From: Caldisericota bacterium
GTDB lineage: Bacteria > CG03 > B21-G15
Assembly: GCA_003650255.1 (NCBI GenBank)
Contig: QMOP01000091.1
Span: 1 to 5,990, forward strand
Length of the DNA: 5,990 nucleotides
Reading direction: 5' to 3'
The notes beneath the pieces are model-generated. The model was not told the origin of the DNA, searched no databases, and was given only the letters and a program-made list of their open reading frames with translations. Shown piece after piece: positions 1-5,435 of the stretch. Positions within the stretch are counted from its first letter, which is position 1. Each line of letters starts with the position of its first letter. Position numbers and translations under genes: made by a program.

Positions 1-1093
1 CTTTTTTATCTGCAATTTCTTTAAACTTTACAAATATTTCGTCTAACATTTTCTTATTCACCTTATATCCAAGTTCATTCAACTTTTTCTCAATTGCATG
101 CCTTCCTGAGTGTTTTCCGAAGACAATTTTTGACTCTTTTAAACCAATATCCCTTGGATTTATAATTTCATATGTTGTCCTCTTTTTTATAACTCCATCC
201 TGATGAATTCCTGACTCATGCGCAAAAGCATTTGCACCAACTATTGCCTTATTCGGTTGAGGATTAATTCCTGTAAGACGGGAAACAATCTTTGATACCT
301 TCATAATCTTTCTTGTATTTATTCCTGTATAAGCTTTGAAAAATCTTCTTCTTGCCTTTAAACTCATAACAATTTCCTCTAAAGATGCATTTCCAGCCCT
401 TTCTCCCAGACCATTAATTGTGCATTCAACCTGACTTGCACCTGCAAGAACTGCTGAAAGTGAATTTGCTGTAGCAAGTCCCAAATCATTATGACAGTGA
501 ACACTTATCGTAACTTCTTTTTCCAGATTCTCTTTTATAAAAAAGATAAGTTCATAAAACTCCTGTGGTATTGCATAACCAACTGTATCCGGAATATTTA
601 TTGTTGTTGCTCCCTCTTTAATAACCTCATTTATAATTTTAATCAAAAATTTCCTGTCACTTCTTGCTGCATCCTCACATGAGAACTCAACATCAGATGT
701 AAATTTTTTAGCATATCTTACTGCCTCTTTTGCCCTATCTATAACCTCTTCTGGCTTCATTCTCAACTTATACTTCATATGAACATGGCTTGTTGCAATA
801 AATGTGTGAATTCTTGGTCTTTTTGCAATCTTTATTGCCTCCCAGCAAACCTCAATATCCTTTTTAACTGCTCTTGCAAGCCCACATACTCCAGAATTCT
901 TAATTATTCTTGATACTTCCTTTACTGCTTCAAAATCTCCTCTACTTGTTATCGGAAATCCTGCCTCAATATAATCAACACCAAGCTCTTCAAGTGCACA
1001 AGCAATCTCTATCTTATCATTTATATCCAAACTTACTCCTGGTGTCTGCTCTCCATCCCTCAGTGTTGTATCAAATATCAAAATTTTTCTCAC
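1..1093 (-). CDS. leuA: 2-isopropylmalate synthase, N-terminal 364 residues (3' end outside window)
   Basis: Condenses acetyl-CoA with 2-ketoisovalerate, the first committed step of leucine synthesis, in the cytosol. The translated N-terminus carries the HMGL-like TIM-barrel signature DTTLRDGEQTPGV (residues 8-20), the metal-binding HCH pair (H199, H201) in SVHCHNDLGLAT, and NGLGERAGN (227-235), whose last Asn is also a metal ligand in the family. HESGIHQDG follows at about 292, then FGKHSGRH. IHTFIATS and the overall order match LeuA closely. Homocitrate or citramalate synthase is less likely but cannot be excluded without the C-terminal regulatory domain. The family is usually about 510 residues, so roughly 150 are missing at the window edge. 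The start is GTG at 1093-1091. It is preceded by AGGAGG with a 5-nt spacer and shares the tetranucleotide GTGA with the pssA stop. It is the last visible gene of the ilvC-psd-pssA-leuA string. Confidence 0.95.
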   Translation of the reverse strand, partial: MRKILIFDTTLRDGEQTPGVSLDINDKIEIACALEELGVDYIEAGFPITSRGDFEAVKEVSRIIKNSGVCGLARAVKKDIEVCWEAIKIAKRPRIHTFIATSHVHMKYKLRMKPEEVIDRAKEAVRYAKKFTSDVEFSCEDAARSDRKFLIKIINEVIKEGATTINIPDTVGYAIPQEFYELIFFIKENLEKEVTISVHCHNDLGLATANSLSAVLAGASQVECTINGLGERAGNASLEEIVMSLKARRRFFKAYTGINTRKIMKVSKIVSRLTGINPQPNKAIVGANAFAHESGIHQDGVIKKRTTYEIINPRDIGLKESKIVFGKHSGRHAIEKKLNELGYKVNKKMLDEIFVKFKEIADKK

Positions 1094-1842
1094 ACAGCCC
1101 TCCTTCTTATTCTTATGAGCCTCACAAAAAAATCAATTATACCAGATAAAATATAAAAAGACAAGATTATAAATATTGAATTTTCCGGATATAGATAAAT
1201 GAATATTGCAACAAAGAGAATAAGAATGAAAAGGCGATATGGAAGTTGAGTTGTAAGTTTTCTTTTTGAAAAATTTGAGTATCTTAATTGCGATATCATT
1301 AAAAAGGAAAGAATAAACATTATTAAAGGAACTGAATGAACTATTAAAGGAATTTTTTTCATTAAAAATGGAATTGTTCTATGGGTTCTATTACTTAAAA
1401 ACATAAGATAAAGTATAACAAAAATAGCAAGGAAACTTGCAGCACCAGGACTTGGAAGCCCTATAAAATATGGAGGTTTTTCATCACTAATAACTGAGGT
1501 ATTATATCTTGCCAATCTTAAAGCAACACTTAAGATATAAACACATGCTGGAACCCATCCAAGAGAAAAATTTTTTAAAAAGACAAGATAGCAGAGAATT
1601 GCAGGAGCAACGCCAAAACTCACCATATCAGCAAGAGAATCAAATTCAAGACCAAATTCAGATGTTGTCTTTGTTGCTCTCGCAATTCTTCCATCAAGAA
1701 TGTCAAGAAACCATGAAACAATTATAAACCATCCTGCTTTTTTAAAATCTCCATTTATAGCATTGAATATTGAAAGTATTCCAAAGAAAAGATTTGCTGC
1801 TGTAAAGAAACTTGGAATAAAAACACCCTTTTTCTTTACCAT
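1090..1842 (-). CDS. pssA: CDP-diacylglycerol--serine O-phosphatidyltransferase
   Basis: An integral membrane enzyme that transfers phosphatidyl from CDP-diacylglycerol to L-serine, giving phosphatidylserine. The protein is 250 residues. It has the complete CDP-alcohol phosphotransferase motif with family spacing: D47, D50-G51, A54-R55, G64, D68, D72. The aspartates bind the divalent metals. The N-terminus (IPSFFTAANLFFGILSIF) and the stretch SLADMVSFGVAPA after the motif are typical of the Bacillus-type PssA rather than of PgsA. The rest is a series of hydrophobic segments ending in an Arg-rich tail. The ATG at 1842 lies inside the end of psd (7-bp overlap) and has no good Shine-Dalgarno, so it may rely on coupling to psd translation. 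Psd, directly upstream, uses its product. The subfamily call rests on motif and neighbour, and both agree. Confidence 0.93.
   Translation of the reverse strand: MVKKKGVFIPSFFTAANLFFGILSIFNAINGDFKKAGWFIIVSWFLDILDGRIARATKTTSEFGLEFDSLADMVSFGVAPAILCYLVFLKNFSLGWVPACVYILSVALRLARYNTSVISDEKPPYFIGLPSPGAASFLAIFVILYLMFLSNRTHRTIPFLMKKIPLIVHSVPLIMFILSFLMISQLRYSNFSKRKLTTQLPYRLFILILFVAIFIYLYPENSIFIILSFYILSGIIDFFVRLIRIRRRAV
1099..1104 (-). promoter_or_regulatory. Shine-Dalgarno of leuA, inside the pssA 3' end
   Basis: AGGAGG lies 5 nt before the leuA GTG and within the last codons of pssA (the Arg-Arg-Ala stretch). The pssA TGA and leuA GTG overlap as GTGA (1093-1090). This layout fixes the leuA start and suggests that translation of the two genes is coupled. 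Confidence 0.8.
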
Positions 1843-2444
1843 TCTGCTACAGGAGTTTTCCCTGCAAAAACCTTATCTCCTTCTTTTACATAAAGTTTTG
1901 CACTATAAGGAAGAATAAGGTCAACCTGTGAACCAAGTTTTATCATTCCAATAACTTCACCTGTATTAACCTCTTGCCCTTCCTTTACAAAACAGGAGAT
2001 TCTTCTTGCAAGTATTCCTGCAATCTGTTTTACTAAAATTTTCCCTTTAATAGTTTTAAACTCTATTAAATTCTGCTCATTTAAATTTTCTGCCTCCTTT
2101 TTATAAGCAGGAAGAAATTTCCCTTTTTTATATTCAATCCTTTCCACAATTCCCTTAAAAGGAGACCTCTGAACATGGCAGTCAAAAACATTCATAAAAA
2201 TTTTAATAACCCTATTTCCATCTTTCTCCTCAATCTCCATTATCCTTCCATCAGCAGGAGAATAAATTTTATTAACTTCATACTCTATTTTTCTCTCTGG
2301 ATTACGAAAAAAATAGAGAACGAAAATCGAAAGTAAAAAGAAAACAGAAGGTAGAAGGTAGAAGGTGGAAGAGCCAAAAAATTTTAAAGATAAAATTGCT
2401 AACACGAAAAAAACTAAAAACCAGTATATCCCTTCTTTAACCAC
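1836..2444 (-). CDS. psd: Phosphatidylserine decarboxylase proenzyme, short (PSD-A-like) type
   Basis: Decarboxylates phosphatidylserine to phosphatidylethanolamine at the membrane. It is made as a proenzyme that cuts itself to create a pyruvoyl group. The protein is 202 residues, near the usual length of the short class. Two hydrophobic N-terminal segments (about 6-23 and 28-46) are followed by RNPER (47-51), SPADG (62-66, likely catalytic D65) and FMNVFDCHVQRSP (83-95, likely catalytic H90). The self-cleavage site is KLGSQVDLILP, with the cut expected between G171 and S172. This predicts a beta chain of 171 residues and a small alpha chain of 31 residues starting with the pyruvoyl-forming serine. 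The start is GTG at 2444, overlapping the end of hepT by 8 bp, with only a weak purine-rich stretch upstream. Residues 26-32 are encoded by a 7-bp tandem repeat (separate entry). PssA, immediately downstream, supplies its substrate. Confidence 0.94.
   Translation of the reverse strand: MVKEGIYWFLVFFVLAILSLKFFGSSTFYLLPSVFFLLSIFVLYFFRNPERKIEYEVNKIYSPADGRIMEIEEKDGNRVIKIFMNVFDCHVQRSPFKGIVERIEYKKGKFLPAYKKEAENLNEQNLIEFKTIKGKILVKQIAGILARRISCFVKEGQEVNTGEVIGMIKLGSQVDLILPYSAKLYVKEGDKVFAGKTPVAEW
2350..2370. repeat. Three tandem 7-bp units inside psd
   Basis: On the plus strand the units read GGTAGAA, GGTAGAA, GGTGGAA; the periodicity extends a few bases left, since AGAAGGT occurs three times from 2346. 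The 21 bp equal seven codons, so the array leaves the psd frame intact. It encodes residues 26-32 (STFYLLP), at the start of the second hydrophobic segment, where sequence constraint is probably loose. The units resemble the GGTAAAT and GGTAGGT units upstream of ilvC. Confidence 0.7.
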
Positions 2445-2784
2445 TTTTAGATTCTTTCAAAATTTTTTCTAATAAAGGCTTCAATTTTGGAATTTCATCT
2501 TTAACCACTAACCAAACACGTTTAAGATTAATTCCAAAATAAAAATGAATGACTTTATCTCGCATTCCAGCAATATCTCTCCATGGGATTTCAGGATATT
2601 TTTCTCTTATTTCATCTGGAACCTGTTTTGCTGCTTCACCCATAATCTCAAGGCATCTTAATACTGCATAGTTTGTTTTCTTATCTTTTTCAAATTCTTC
2701 AAAATCTATTCCTTTGATAAATTCCTCTGCCTGTTCCATATTTTCCAGAATATCCTTAAGATAGATTAGGTAATTTCTTTTCAT
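2437..2784 (-). CDS. hepT: HepT-like HEPN-domain toxin (putative RNase)
   Basis: A 115-residue all-helical HEPN protein of the HepT family, the toxin of MNT/HEPN toxin-antitoxin pairs. Near the C-terminal third it carries the signature R-x4-H-x-Y as R75, H80 and Y82 (RDKVIHFYFG). In characterised HepT proteins the Arg and His are needed for RNase activity, and the Tyr is the residue the MntA antitoxin modifies with AMP. GEAAKQVPDEIREKYPEIPWRDIAGMRD is also typical of the family; its core runs from G49 to D76. All three key residues are present, so there is no sign of decay. Its ATG overlaps the mntA stop as ATGA (2784-2781), and its own end overlaps the psd start by 8 bp. A GGAAG stretch sits about 10 nt upstream of the start. 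Toxicity and target are inferred from the family only. Confidence 0.9.
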   Translation of the reverse strand: MKRNYLIYLKDILENMEQAEEFIKGIDFEEFEKDKKTNYAVLRCLEIMGEAAKQVPDEIREKYPEIPWRDIAGMRDKVIHFYFGINLKRVWLVVKDEIPKLKPLLEKILKESKSG

Positions 2785-3086
2785 AAATATATAACTTCCA
2801 AAAGAATACTCTCTCTTAACTCAGGCCTTATATCTGTCTCAGGAATAATATCTACCTTAATTTTAAGTCTTTCTGACAAAAAATTTTCCAGTTTGACAAT
2901 TTCCAAGAGATTTACCGGTTCATAAAATTCAACAAGAATATCTAAATCACTCTTCTTTTTATTCTCCCCACGAACATAAGAACCAAAAATTCCTATCTTT
3001 TTGACTTTGTATTTTTCTTTAAGAAAATGAATTTCTCTTTTTAAAAAATTTTTAATTTCTTCAAAAGATTTTATTTCTTTAGCCAT
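2781..3086 (-). CDS. mntA: MntA-like minimal nucleotidyltransferase (antitoxin)
   Basis: A 101-residue minimal nucleotidyltransferase of the pol-beta fold, the usual antitoxin partner of HepT. The catalytic signature G-S-x10-D-x-D is exact: G35-S36, ten residues, then D47 and D49. A third acidic residue is likely D79 in KVDII. In characterised systems MntA transfers AMP to the tyrosine of the HepT R-x4-H-x-Y motif, which silences the toxin. All the residues needed for that are visible in this pair. The ATG at 3086 lies within the last codons of ilvC, giving a 16-bp overlap. A purine stretch (AAGAGA) inside ilvC is the only candidate ribosome binding site. The order is antitoxin then toxin with a 4-bp overlap, as is common for these pairs. 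No promoter of its own is visible, so it probably depends on ilvC transcription. Confidence 0.9.
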   Translation of the reverse strand: MAKEIKSFEEIKNFLKREIHFLKEKYKVKKIGIFGSYVRGENKKKSDLDILVEFYEPVNLLEIVKLENFLSERLKIKVDIIPETDIRPELRESILLEVIYL

Positions 3087-4063
3087 GGCATCATTTCTCT
3101 TAATTTCTTTCCAACCTTCTCAATAGGATGATTCTGCATCTCTTTTCTCTTCTGATTAAATACAGGTCTTCCAACATAGTTTTCCAGTAACCATTCCTTT
3201 GCAAACTCTCCACTTACAATCTCCTTTAAAATCTTCTTCATCTCCTTCTTTGTCTCTTCAGTTATAATTCTCCCTCCTCTTGAATATTCCCCATACTCTG
3301 CAGTATCTGAAATTGAGTAGTTCATAAATGAGATTCCCTTTGCCTGAATTAAATCAACAATAAGTTTTAACTCATGAAGACACTCAAAATATGCTATCTC
3401 TGGCTGATAACCTGCCTCAACAAGAACCTCAAATCCTTTTTTTATCAGTTCAACAACTCCACCACAAAGCACAACCTGTTCCCCGAATAAATCCGTCTCT
3501 GTCTCCTCTGCAAATGTTGTCTCAATCACTCCGGCTCTTGTTCCTCCTATTGCCTTTGCATAAGCAAGTGCAAGTTTTTTTGCCTTACCAGAATAATCCT
3601 GCTCAACCGCAATAAGCATTGGAACACCTTTTCCTTCTTTAAATACATCCCTTACAAGATGGCCTGGTCCTTTTGGAGCAACCATAACAACATCACACTC
3701 CTTGGGTGGAACTATTTGTCCAAATCTAATATTAAATCCATGTGAAAAACCAAGAACAACACCCTTCTTCATATTTGGAAGTATCTCATTTTTGAAAACC
3801 TTTGCTTGAATATCATCTGGTGTTAAAATTTGAATCCAGTCTGCATTTTTTACTCCCTCTTTCGTCTCAACTGGCTTAAATCCATCCCTAACTGCCTTCT
3901 TCCAGTTCTCTGAATTTTTAACTTCACAGACAATAACATCAATTCCAGAATCTCTCAAATTCTGAGCATGAGCATGTCCCTGACTTCCATAACCAATAAT
4001 TGCAATCTTTTTTCCTTTTAAAATCTTCAAATCAGCATCCTTTTCATAGTAAATCTTTGCCAT
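3071..4063 (-). CDS. ilvC: Ketol-acid reductoisomerase, class I, probably NADH-preferring
   Basis: Converts acetolactate or acetohydroxybutyrate to the 2,3-dihydroxy acid in valine, isoleucine and leucine synthesis. The protein is 330 residues, normal for the short class I enzyme. The Rossmann motif GYGSQGHAHAQNL spans 24-36. Active-site residues are all present: H108, K131, D191 and E195 (DLFGE), E227 and E231 (FECLHEL), and S252. In the beta2-alphaB loop the sequence is CEVKNSENW (46-54). Against the common GLRxGSxSW pattern, the 2'-phosphate-binding Arg and Ser are replaced by V48 and N53, and E47 is introduced. This is expected to disfavour NADPH. The start is ATG at 4063, with AAGGAGG four bases upstream. 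The frame stays open for 88 more codons upstream, but those read through repeats and do not resemble the family. No ilvB or ilvN precedes it. Confidence 0.96.
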   Translation of the reverse strand: MAKIYYEKDADLKILKGKKIAIIGYGSQGHAHAQNLRDSGIDVIVCEVKNSENWKKAVRDGFKPVETKEGVKNADWIQILTPDDIQAKVFKNEILPNMKKGVVLGFSHGFNIRFGQIVPPKECDVVMVAPKGPGHLVRDVFKEGKGVPMLIAVEQDYSGKAKKLALAYAKAIGGTRAGVIETTFAEETETDLFGEQVVLCGGVVELIKKGFEVLVEAGYQPEIAYFECLHELKLIVDLIQAKGISFMNYSISDTAEYGEYSRGGRIITEETKKEMKKILKEIVSGEFAKEWLLENYVGRPVFNQKRKEMQNHPIEKVGKKLREMMPWLKK

Positions 4064-4067
4064 AAAA

Positions 4068-4074
4068 CCTCCTT
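4068..4074 (-). promoter_or_regulatory. Shine-Dalgarno deciding the ilvC start
   Basis: AAGGAGG is followed by TTTT and ATG. This near-perfect site supports 4063 as the start and argues against the 88-codon upstream extension, which would run through the 7-bp repeats. Confidence 0.88.
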
Positions 4075-4078
4075 TTTT

Positions 4079-4155
4079 GGTAAATGGCGAATAGTAAATA
4101 GCGAATGGCGAATGGGAAATGGCGAATGGCGAATAGCGAATGGTAAATGGTAGGT
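4079..4155. repeat. Heptanucleotide tandem array, 11 units, in the ilvC leader
   Basis: Eleven contiguous 7-bp units read on the plus strand as GGTAAAT, GGCGAAT, AGTAAAT, AGCGAAT, GGCGAAT, GGGAAAT, GGCGAAT, GGCGAAT, AGCGAAT, GGTAAAT, GGTAGGT. The consensus is GGCGAAT, and variation is confined mostly to positions 1, 3 and 4. The array ends four bases before the ilvC Shine-Dalgarno, so it would be part of the ilvC 5' untranslated RNA if transcription starts upstream. Heptanucleotide short tandem repeats of this kind are known from cyanobacterial intergenic regions. Function is unknown. Long open frames across it give repetitive SPFAIR-type peptides and are not credible genes. Confidence 0.9.
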
Positions 4156-4256
4156 GGTTTTTCCCGAAGGGGCTTTGCGAGCGAGGACATTGAGCATTCC
4201 ACCGCAGCGAGCAGAGTGAGCCACTCTCGCGAGCGTCCCCTGAGGGGAAAACCGCC
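4153..4256. repeat. GC-rich element with imperfect terminal inverted repeats
   Basis: The ends 4153-4165 (GGTGGTTTTTCCC) and 4244-4256 (GGGGAAAACCGCC) pair at 11 of 13 positions. Inside each end lies a small hairpin: CCC-GAA-GGG at 4163-4171 and CCCC-TGA-GGGG at 4237-4247. A further hairpin, AGAGTG-AGC-CACTCT, sits at 4213-4227. The interior repeats GCGAGC-like words and is far more GC-rich than the neighbouring genes. It has no coding potential that I credit. It directly abuts the 7-bp array. It could be a REP- or MITE-like element, or a structured RNA leader. No flanking target duplication is evident. Confidence 0.6.
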
Positions 4257-4305
4257 TTTCCTTTCCTCATAAACAGCACAAGCCATCCCCTGAGAGGAAA
4301 ACCAC
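4235..4305. repeat. Direct repeat pair of about 21 bp, 50 bp apart
   Basis: Copies at 4235-4255 and 4285-4305 share the pattern RTCCCCTGAGRGGAAAACCRC and match at 18 of 21 positions; all three differences are G versus A. The first copy forms the right end of the inverted-repeat element. The second stands alone between that element and pgpA. Each can form a short hairpin at CCCC-TGA-GRGG. Neither is followed by a T run on either strand, so they are not convincing terminators. The remainder of the gap, up to the pgpA stop at 4336, shows nothing I can assign. Confidence 0.7.
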
Positions 4306-4335
4306 TTTTTTTCTGAAAAACTTTCAATTACCATT

Positions 4336-4794
4336 TCAAAATACTAATCTGTAAAAATGAAGAATAAGATTGCTTACAATTCCTGCAACAACATCATCAA
4401 GAACAACAGCAACCCCGCCTTTAAATTTCTCCTCAATCTTCTTTATATGAAAAATCTTTGTTCCATCAAAAATTCTAAAAAGGAAAAATCCAATCATTGC
4501 CATGAAAAATGATTTTGGTATGAATGCCATTGTGAAAAAGTATCCTGCAAATTCATCTATTACAATCAAAGGAGAGTCCTCCTCACCAATTATTTTTTCT
4601 GCCTCTCCACTTATAAAAATCGCAAAAATTGTAAAGATTATGAGAAAAATCCAGTAAAATGATGGATTTACAGGTAAAAGGAAATATATAATCATTGCAA
4701 TCAGAGTCCCAACAGTCCCTTTTCCGGGTTGAGGAGCATAATATGATATATTAAAACCTGTTGCTATAAAAAGAATTATTTTATTTCTCAACAT
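4336..4794 (-). CDS. pgpA: Phosphatidylglycerophosphatase A
   Basis: A membrane phosphatase that removes the phosphate from phosphatidylglycerophosphate to give phosphatidylglycerol. The protein is 152 residues. It carries the PgpA landmarks in order: PQPGKGTVGTL (21-31, family form PGTxGTL), EEDSPLIVIDEFAG (71-84, acidic DExxG core), FRIFD (106-110) and GGVAVVLDDVVAG (126-138). The usual KPxP after FRxFD is replaced by TKIFHIKK, a mild divergence. Hydrophobic stretches lie around 33-40, 48-62 and 84-105. I prefer the ATG at 4794, with AGGAG 8 nt upstream; a TTG three bases earlier is possible and would add one residue. It overlaps the end of pgsA by 14 bp, and PgsA makes its substrate, which supports the call strongly. 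Confidence 0.93.
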   Translation of the reverse strand: MLRNKIILFIATGFNISYYAPQPGKGTVGTLIAMIIYFLLPVNPSFYWIFLIIFTIFAIFISGEAEKIIGEEDSPLIVIDEFAGYFFTMAFIPKSFFMAMIGFFLFRIFDGTKIFHIKKIEEKFKGGVAVVLDDVVAGIVSNLILHFYRLVF

Positions 4795-5362
4795 CAAGAT
4801 ATCTCCTGTATTTTAAAATATAACTTACTCCAGAATAAAATGTTGCAATTGTTGTAAGAAGGACAAGATAAAATGATATTTTTGAAAGAATAGCAATTAA
4901 TGATTCTGAAACTTTTCCGGAAAAGTAAGCATTAAAAACAAGGAATGTAAGGATATATATTATTGTTATCATCTGAAATGTTGTCTTAAATTTTCCTGAA
5001 AGTTGTGCTGCTATTACCTCTCCCTTTTTCGCAGCAACTGTTCTTAAGCCGGTTATTATAAACTCCCTTGAAAGTATAACAACTATCATCCAAGCAGGAA
5101 TTTTTATTTCAGGTAAAACAGGAAGATAAACAAATGCACTCATAAGAAGAATTTTATCTGCAAGAGGGTCAAGGAACTTTCCAAAATCAGTAACCTGCTT
5201 TAATTTTCTTGCTATTATTCCATCATATAAATCAGTCAAAGATGCAATGATGAAAAGAATTAAAGCAAATAAATATCCCATTTTTGTCTTCATTTCAAGT
5301 GAAAATATGAAAAAAGGAACTATTATAATTCTTAAAAATGTAAGTTTTGTTGCTATATTCAT
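4781..5362 (-). CDS. pgsA: CDP-diacylglycerol--glycerol-3-phosphate 3-phosphatidyltransferase (PGP synthase)
   Basis: An integral membrane enzyme that makes phosphatidylglycerophosphate from CDP-diacylglycerol and glycerol 3-phosphate. The protein is 193 residues, normal for the family. The CDP-alcohol phosphotransferase motif is complete: D44, D47-G48, A51-R52, G61, D65, D69. Features that separate PgsA from PssA are visible: the N-terminus MNIATKLTFLRI, DFGKFLDPLADK (59-70), LSREFIITGLR (97-107) and GKFKT (123-127). Several hydrophobic segments follow. The ATG at 5362 fits the family N-terminus exactly, yet the preceding AT-rich sequence contains no Shine-Dalgarno. It is the first gene of the minus-strand group, facing away from the divergent gene across a 73-bp gap, and overlaps pgpA at its end. 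Confidence 0.95.
   Translation of the reverse strand: MNIATKLTFLRIIIVPFFIFSLEMKTKMGYLFALILFIIASLTDLYDGIIARKLKQVTDFGKFLDPLADKILLMSAFVYLPVLPEIKIPAWMIVVILSREFIITGLRTVAAKKGEVIAAQLSGKFKTTFQMITIIYILTFLVFNAYFSGKVSESLIAILSKISFYLVLLTTIATFYSGVSYILKYRRYLDVEK
4803..4807 (-). promoter_or_regulatory. Shine-Dalgarno of pgpA inside pgsA
   Basis: AGGAG lies 8 nt before the ATG at 4794 and 5 nt before the alternative TTG at 4797. The usual spacing and the codon favour the ATG, but the TTG cannot be excluded. Confidence 0.65.
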
Positions 5363-5435
5363 AAGTTAAAATTTATAACATTTGTTTTGAATTAGCAACA
5401 TTTTTATATAAGATCAGAGGCAAAAGGAGGTTGCC
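5363..5435. promoter_or_regulatory. Divergent intergenic region with candidate promoters
   Basis: This 73-bp AT-rich gap must hold the start signals of the plus-strand gene and probably of pgsA. On the plus strand, TTGTTT (5382-5387) and TATATA (5405-5410) are 17 bp apart, a weak sigma-70-like pair. On the minus strand, TTGCTA (5398-5393) and TATAAA (5377-5372) are 15 bp apart, a shorter spacing than usual. If that second -10 is used, transcription would begin almost at the pgsA ATG. AT-rich sequence produces such matches often, so both are tentative. Confidence 0.35.
5424..5430 (+). promoter_or_regulatory. Shine-Dalgarno of the divergent CBM48 gene
   Basis: AAGGAGG followed by a 5-nt spacer and ATG at 5436. 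This fixes the start, which also begins a well-formed signal peptide. Confidence 0.85.

Noticed and set aside
491..1149. Plus-strand open frames at 491-682 and 910-1149
   Set aside because: They lie antisense to leuA, which has strong family motifs throughout; their products show no recognisable features.
1509..1918. Plus-strand open frames at 1509-1727 and 1700-1918
   Set aside because: Antisense shadows of pssA and psd, with low-complexity products.
3391..3615. Plus-strand open frame of 74 codons
   Set aside because: Antisense to the conserved core of ilvC, with no domain-like sequence.
4237..4297. CCCC-TGA-GGGG hairpins as rho-independent terminators after pgpA
   Set aside because: Stems are only about 4 bp and no T run follows on the minus strand.
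4064..4327. An 88-codon N-terminal extension of ilvC, and other open frames across the same stretch
   Set aside because: They read through the 7-bp array and the GC-rich element, giving repetitive SPFAIR-type peptides. The ATG at 4063 has a perfect Shine-Dalgarno and gives the family's normal N-terminus.
4064..4335. Amino-acid attenuator leader peptide or T-box for ilvC
   Set aside because: No short frame with a run of Leu, Val or Ile codons followed by a terminator hairpin and T run, and no recognisable T-box sequence.
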